Source: Nostoc sp. GT001 (GTDB lineage Bacteria > Cyanobacteriota > Cyanobacteriia > Cyanobacteriales > Nostocaceae). Taken from it: a stretch of 16,531 nt of DNA. Positions 14,513-16,531 of this stretch are shown piece by piece. Position numbers and translations under genes: made by a program. The stretch spans positions 3,496,919 through 3,513,449 of the forward strand of contig NZ_JAUDRJ010000003.1 in the NCBI RefSeq assembly GCF_030382115.1. Direction: 5' to 3'. Numbering within the stretch: position 1 is the stretch's first letter; the number at the start of each line of letters is the position of its first letter. Below the pieces are notes generated by a model that saw only the letters and a list, made by a program, of their open reading frames with translations, was not told where the DNA came from and did not search any database.

Positions 14513-14828
14513 CACTTACTCACAGTGATGTAAATAAGTGTTGCCGCAAACAAACCCGGAGAACGGCAGTTTTAATCCTCCCCTATACTTGCCACAGCTA
14601 AATTGCTTAGACTGCGGTTGTGTACTGGGTTATAGCAGTGGTAATTCTTTAGTTGTCACATCATAATGTAGACTCACATAAGATACTTACAATTGTTCGT
14701 GTTATCGTATGTTTTCTAAGGTATTTTTCACTGTTTTTTTCCCAGGAAACACGGTAGAAGATGATAAAGCATCTTCCTCGGATCACAGAATGATCCAGTA
14801 AGTGGCAACTGTCTCCTTTAACCTGACT
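14513..14828 (-). ncRNA. Candidate retron msr-msd RNA
   Basis: Read on the minus strand, an a1 arm CACTTACT (14797-14804, extended by GTT after a 2-base mismatch) pairs with a2 AGTAAGTG (14513-14520). Directly after a1 come two tight hairpins, as in an msr: GGATCA-TTCTG-TGATCC, then GAAGATG-CTTTAT-CATCTTC. A longer region follows, closed by ACAGTG (14729-14734) and CACTGT (14522-14527) one base from a2, as an msd would be. Inside it are further stems (CATACGATA/TATCTTATG with one mismatch; CCGCAGTCTAA/TTAGCTGTGG). The msd would be about 213 nt, longer than classical ones. A competing local pairing of a2 with CACTTA (14535-14540) exists. There is no coding capacity that looks real. Confidence 0.55.
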
Positions 14829-14834
14829 GAACAC

Positions 14835-14882
14835 AGTGTAGCACATTTATTAGAATTTAGTTCGCTATTAGCGAACTAAATT
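14835..14882 (-). promoter_or_regulatory. Retron promoter with palindromic operator
   Basis: AATTTAGTTCGC (14854-14865), TATTA, GCGAACTAAATT (14871-14882) is a perfect 12-bp-arm palindrome. Downstream on the minus strand, TGCTACACT supplies an extended -10 (TACACT, 14835-14840). The -35 position (14858-14863) falls inside the palindrome and is non-consensus, so a bound dimer would block polymerase. Probable ligand: the XRE protein of the same operon (inference). Transcription would start near 14828, just ahead of the candidate ncRNA. Confidence 0.6.
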
Positions 14883-14904
14883 TGAAGAATTATGATGCGC
14901 TTAG

Positions 14905-15303
14905 CGAGCGCAGTATGATATTGTCAGTGACTTAATAGAGGAATTTGCAGCGATCGCCTTTTCTGCTCAAGTGACACTGACATCTGCAATCCGAGTCGAG
15001 CAACCTCTAAATATCGTAGGTGATTCTGACCAGCTTTATCGTCTGGTTTCTAATTTAATTATCAATGCAATTCAATACACGCCACAATTTGGAAAGGTGA
15101 CTGTTGTCTTAGACCATAGTGAAAATTATGCTGTAATTCAGGTTCAAGATACAGGTATTGGTATTCCACATAAAGAACTGACTCGGATTTTCGATCGCTT
15201 TTACTGAGTAAATAGCGATGCCTACGGCGGGCTGGGCCTACGCTCTCGTAAAACTGGTGGTTCTGGATTAGGATTAGCAATCGCTAATACTAATTCTTTA
15301 TGA
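14905..15303 (+). pseudogene. Sensor histidine kinase fragment (HATPase_c), truncated and interrupted
   Basis: The frame reads YDIVSDLIEEFAAIAFSA, then DQLYRLVSNLIINAIQYTP (the N box) and VQDTGIGIP (G1), ending at FDRFY followed by TGA where an Arg codon is expected (FYRVNS; CGA to TGA). The same frame continues VNSD-RSRKTGGSGLGLAIA (G2), but a 27-nt GC-rich repeat inserts nine residues (DAYGGLGLR) before RSRKTGG. It stops soon after at TGA and lacks the end of the domain. The dimerisation/sensor part is also absent; the 5' limit abuts the retron promoter. The protein cannot be a working kinase. It may be what remains of a gene damaged when the retron arrived. Confidence 0.85.
15215..15245. 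repeat. Small dispersed repeat inserted in the kinase pseudogene
   Basis: GCGATGCCTACGGCGGGC (15215-15232) is identical to the start of the element at 6886. The extra sequence relative to an intact kinase G2 region is 27 nt, an in-frame size. GC content contrasts sharply with the host gene. Confidence 0.7.
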
Positions 15304-15524
15304 AACTGCGCTAAATAAGTCCACTAATGAGCGGAACTTTACCTAGCGCATATTTGACTTCAAGTAAGCCTTTTCGTCCTTCATCTTTATACTTTCTCAG
15401 TGGAAGATGCAGGTGCAACTTCTCCTCGCCGAAGTCGTACCCCTCCGGGGAAGCAAGCTACGCATAGTGTCCCGTAGGGAAGGGAGCCGAAGTGCTGCTC
15501 CCCTCATCTCCCTATTCCCAGTGC
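15304..15524. other. Intergenic region with a GC-rich dispersed repeat
   Basis: No gene is visible. Around 15431-15490 lies a GC-rich palindromic repeat block (CCCTCCGGGGAAG, AAGCTACGC, TCCCGTAGGGAAGGG) of the kind dispersed in Nostoc-type genomes. It follows the lrtA stop on the minus strand and could help end its transcript. Confidence 0.45.
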
Positions 15525-16172
15525 CTATTTACTAGAATGGGACTTTTCTGGCATGACTATATTAGTATGGCTTGCCTTGCCATTTTTGCCGTTAGTATTT
15601 CCGTTACCATTGCGGGGATGGATGACACCATAACCGCCGTGGTTACGTTCGTAAATTACATTAATCTCTCCAGTTTCAGAATTATGGAACATATAAAAGT
15701 CGTGTCCTACGAGTTGCAGTTGTTCTAGGGCTTCTGCAACAGTCATCGGCGGCATGGAAAAATATTTAGTGCGGACGACTTCGTTGGGCAATTCGGCGGT
15801 GCGATCGCCAATTAAATCTGTTACTATCGACTCTGCAACAACTACTTCTGTTGGTAGAGCATGAGTTTTCTGGTCTTGACGCCGTTCTTTATATTTCCGC
15901 AGTTGACGAGCAATTTTATCTGCAACTAAGTCAATGCTGGCATATAGACTTTCGCTGCTTTCCTCGGCACGAATAACGCTACCGTTAGCATAAATAGTTA
16001 CTTCAGCTGCTTGTCTTGGATTAATTCGGGGATTCCGAGCGACGCTAAGATGCACATCCACTTCATTTGTAATGCTTTGAAAGTGACTAACTGCTTTTTC
16101 AATCTTTTGATGTACATACTCACGAATCGCATCGGTGATTTCAATATTTTTGCCGTGGATGACAAGCTTCAT
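15525..16172 (-). CDS. lrtA: Long ribosome hibernation promoting factor (LrtA/HPF)
   Basis: A 215-aa long-form HPF. The N-terminal S30AE (RaiA/YfiA) domain covers about residues 1-100 ([33 protein letters not shown]) and binds the 30S decoding centre. A linker follows, and the C-terminal dimerisation domain, about 133-188, carries [20 protein letters not shown] and [29 protein letters not shown]; it joins two ribosomes into an inactive 100S particle. An Asn/Gly-rich tail ends the protein. In cyanobacteria the gene is known as lrtA (light-repressed transcript), induced in the dark or under starvation and controlled partly through its long leader. The start ATG has GGGAGAGTATTAC upstream. Confidence 0.95.
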   Translation of the reverse strand: MKLVIHGKNIEITDAIREYVHQKIEKAVSHFQSITNEVDVHLSVARNPRINPRQAAEVTIYANGSVIRAEESSESLYASIDLVADKIARQLRKYKERRQDQKTHALPTEVVVAESIVTDLIGDRTAELPNEVVRTKYFSMPPMTVAEALEQLQLVGHDFYMFHNSETGEINVIYERNHGGYGVIHPRNGNGNTNGKNGKASHTNIVMPEKSHSSK

Positions 16173-16441
16173 GTAATACTCTCCCGCTGAATATTTTGGA
16201 TGTGTGAATTTGCTTTGTATGAAAAGAAATTGCGGTAAGGTTTATTACTCCCGCCAAAACAAATTGTGAACTATATTGTATCTACTGCTGTTAAGCTGTC
16301 TCTCAGCTTGCTGCATCTGAGGAATAGTCAAGTATACCCTTGATTTACCTCCTCATATCTGCGCTGATGTCTAATTGTATATCCAATTAGCACTCAAGAG
16401 TTGAGGAAATCTAATTGTAGCTCCTATGACTACCTTTTCCT
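16173..16441 (-). promoter_or_regulatory. lrtA leader and promoter region
   Basis: On the minus strand TACAAT (16275-16280) is a good -10; just upstream is a perfect hairpin AAGCTG-AGAGA-CAGCTT (16293-16309). A leader of about 95 nt or more is implied. Known lrtA genes have long, structured leaders that govern mRNA stability, which fits. No convincing -35 accompanies the -10. Promoter placement is tentative. Confidence 0.4.
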
Positions 16442-16450
16442 TTAAAGGAA
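16437..16450. promoter_or_regulatory. 14-bp perfect palindrome upstream of lrtA
   Basis: TTCCTTTAAAGGAA is a perfect palindrome about 265 nt upstream of the lrtA start, overlapping the stop of the possible partial frame at the window edge. It could be a regulator site; no known motif is matched. Confidence 0.3.
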
Positions 16451-16531
16451 TGCTTGCAGAACTGTTGATAGTTGCTCCTTCTGTGTTCGATTGAGGTTTG
16501 CTTGCTGTTGCTCAAGAATACATGCTTTGTG
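16442..16531 (-). CDS. Possible C-terminal end of an upstream gene (partial)
   Basis: One minus-strand frame is open from the window edge to TAA at 16442-16444, giving 29 residues, Gln-rich and helical (LEQQQANLNRTQKEQLSTVL). It may be the end of a real gene or of a mobile-element protein, but such a short open frame could occur by chance. Confidence 0.25.
   Translation of the reverse strand, partial: HKACILEQQQANLNRTQKEQLSTVLQAFL

Noticed and set aside
14661..14846. A 61-aa minus-strand frame inside the retron leader
   Set aside because: It starts next to the -10 element, lacks a ribosome binding site, has biased Cys/Ile composition and covers the predicted msr-msd stems; better explained as non-coding RNA.
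14854..14882. LexA/SOS box
   Set aside because: The arms contain GTTCGC/GCGAAC with 5-nt spacing, which does not fit the cyanobacterial LexA consensus as I recall it.
16178..16350. Upstream ORF in the lrtA leader (TTG start, ending TAA TAA)
   Set aside because: The AGGAGG lies too far from the TTG and the product has no recognisable feature; not enough support.

Overview
The window looks like chromosomal DNA of a filamentous, Nostocales-type cyanobacterium. The support is the frequent HIP1 octamer GCGATCGC (roughly a dozen copies), heptameric short tandem repeats (STRR), small dispersed palindromic repeats typical of Nostoc/Anabaena genomes, and cyanobacterial families (LrtA, a DUF4327-type protein, Uma2, a MazF pair with an AF2212-like antitoxin). 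Base composition is AT-rich and intergenic gaps are long.

Left part (1-3813, + strand): a surface-polysaccharide cluster. It holds the C-terminal end of a membrane protein (perhaps an O-antigen ligase/polymerase), a GT2 glycosyltransferase and two GT4 glycosyltransferases. The arrangement resembles a hormogonium-polysaccharide (hps) locus. A convergent membrane protein of unknown role (minus) closes the block.

Middle (4900-11300): a single-gene 1-Cys peroxiredoxin with a strong terminator; a Uma2 nuclease pseudogene broken by an STRR/hairpin element; hypA (minus) preceded by a decayed hydrogenase maturation protease; a small conserved-looking ORF; a probable 131-bp MITE; a two-domain sulfurtransferase; a DUF4327-type protein; a 20-bp perfect hairpin; and an exported adenosine-deaminase-like enzyme.

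Right part (11300-16531): a CopM-like lipoprotein with two DUF305 domains sits behind an exact TTTCAT-N5-TTTCAT direct repeat, the published CopR copper-response box. A MazF toxin-antitoxin pair (minus) comes next. Then follows what I consider the most interesting element, a compact retron locus, all on the minus strand. In transcription order it has a palindromic operator over a promoter, a structured non-coding RNA with retron-like a1/a2 ends and msr hairpins, a 54-aa Lys/Arg-rich protein with a hydrophobic tail, a 67-aa XRE repressor, and a retron-type reverse transcriptase (NAxxH, YIDD, ITG motifs). It abuts a histidine-kinase pseudogene carrying a nonsense codon and an in-frame dispersed repeat. 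The window ends with lrtA (long HPF, minus) and its leader.

The retron and the MazF pair together form a small defence/TA island between housekeeping genes. The pseudogenes and repeat insertions show that the 5.7-9 kb and 13-15.5 kb stretches are evolving rapidly.
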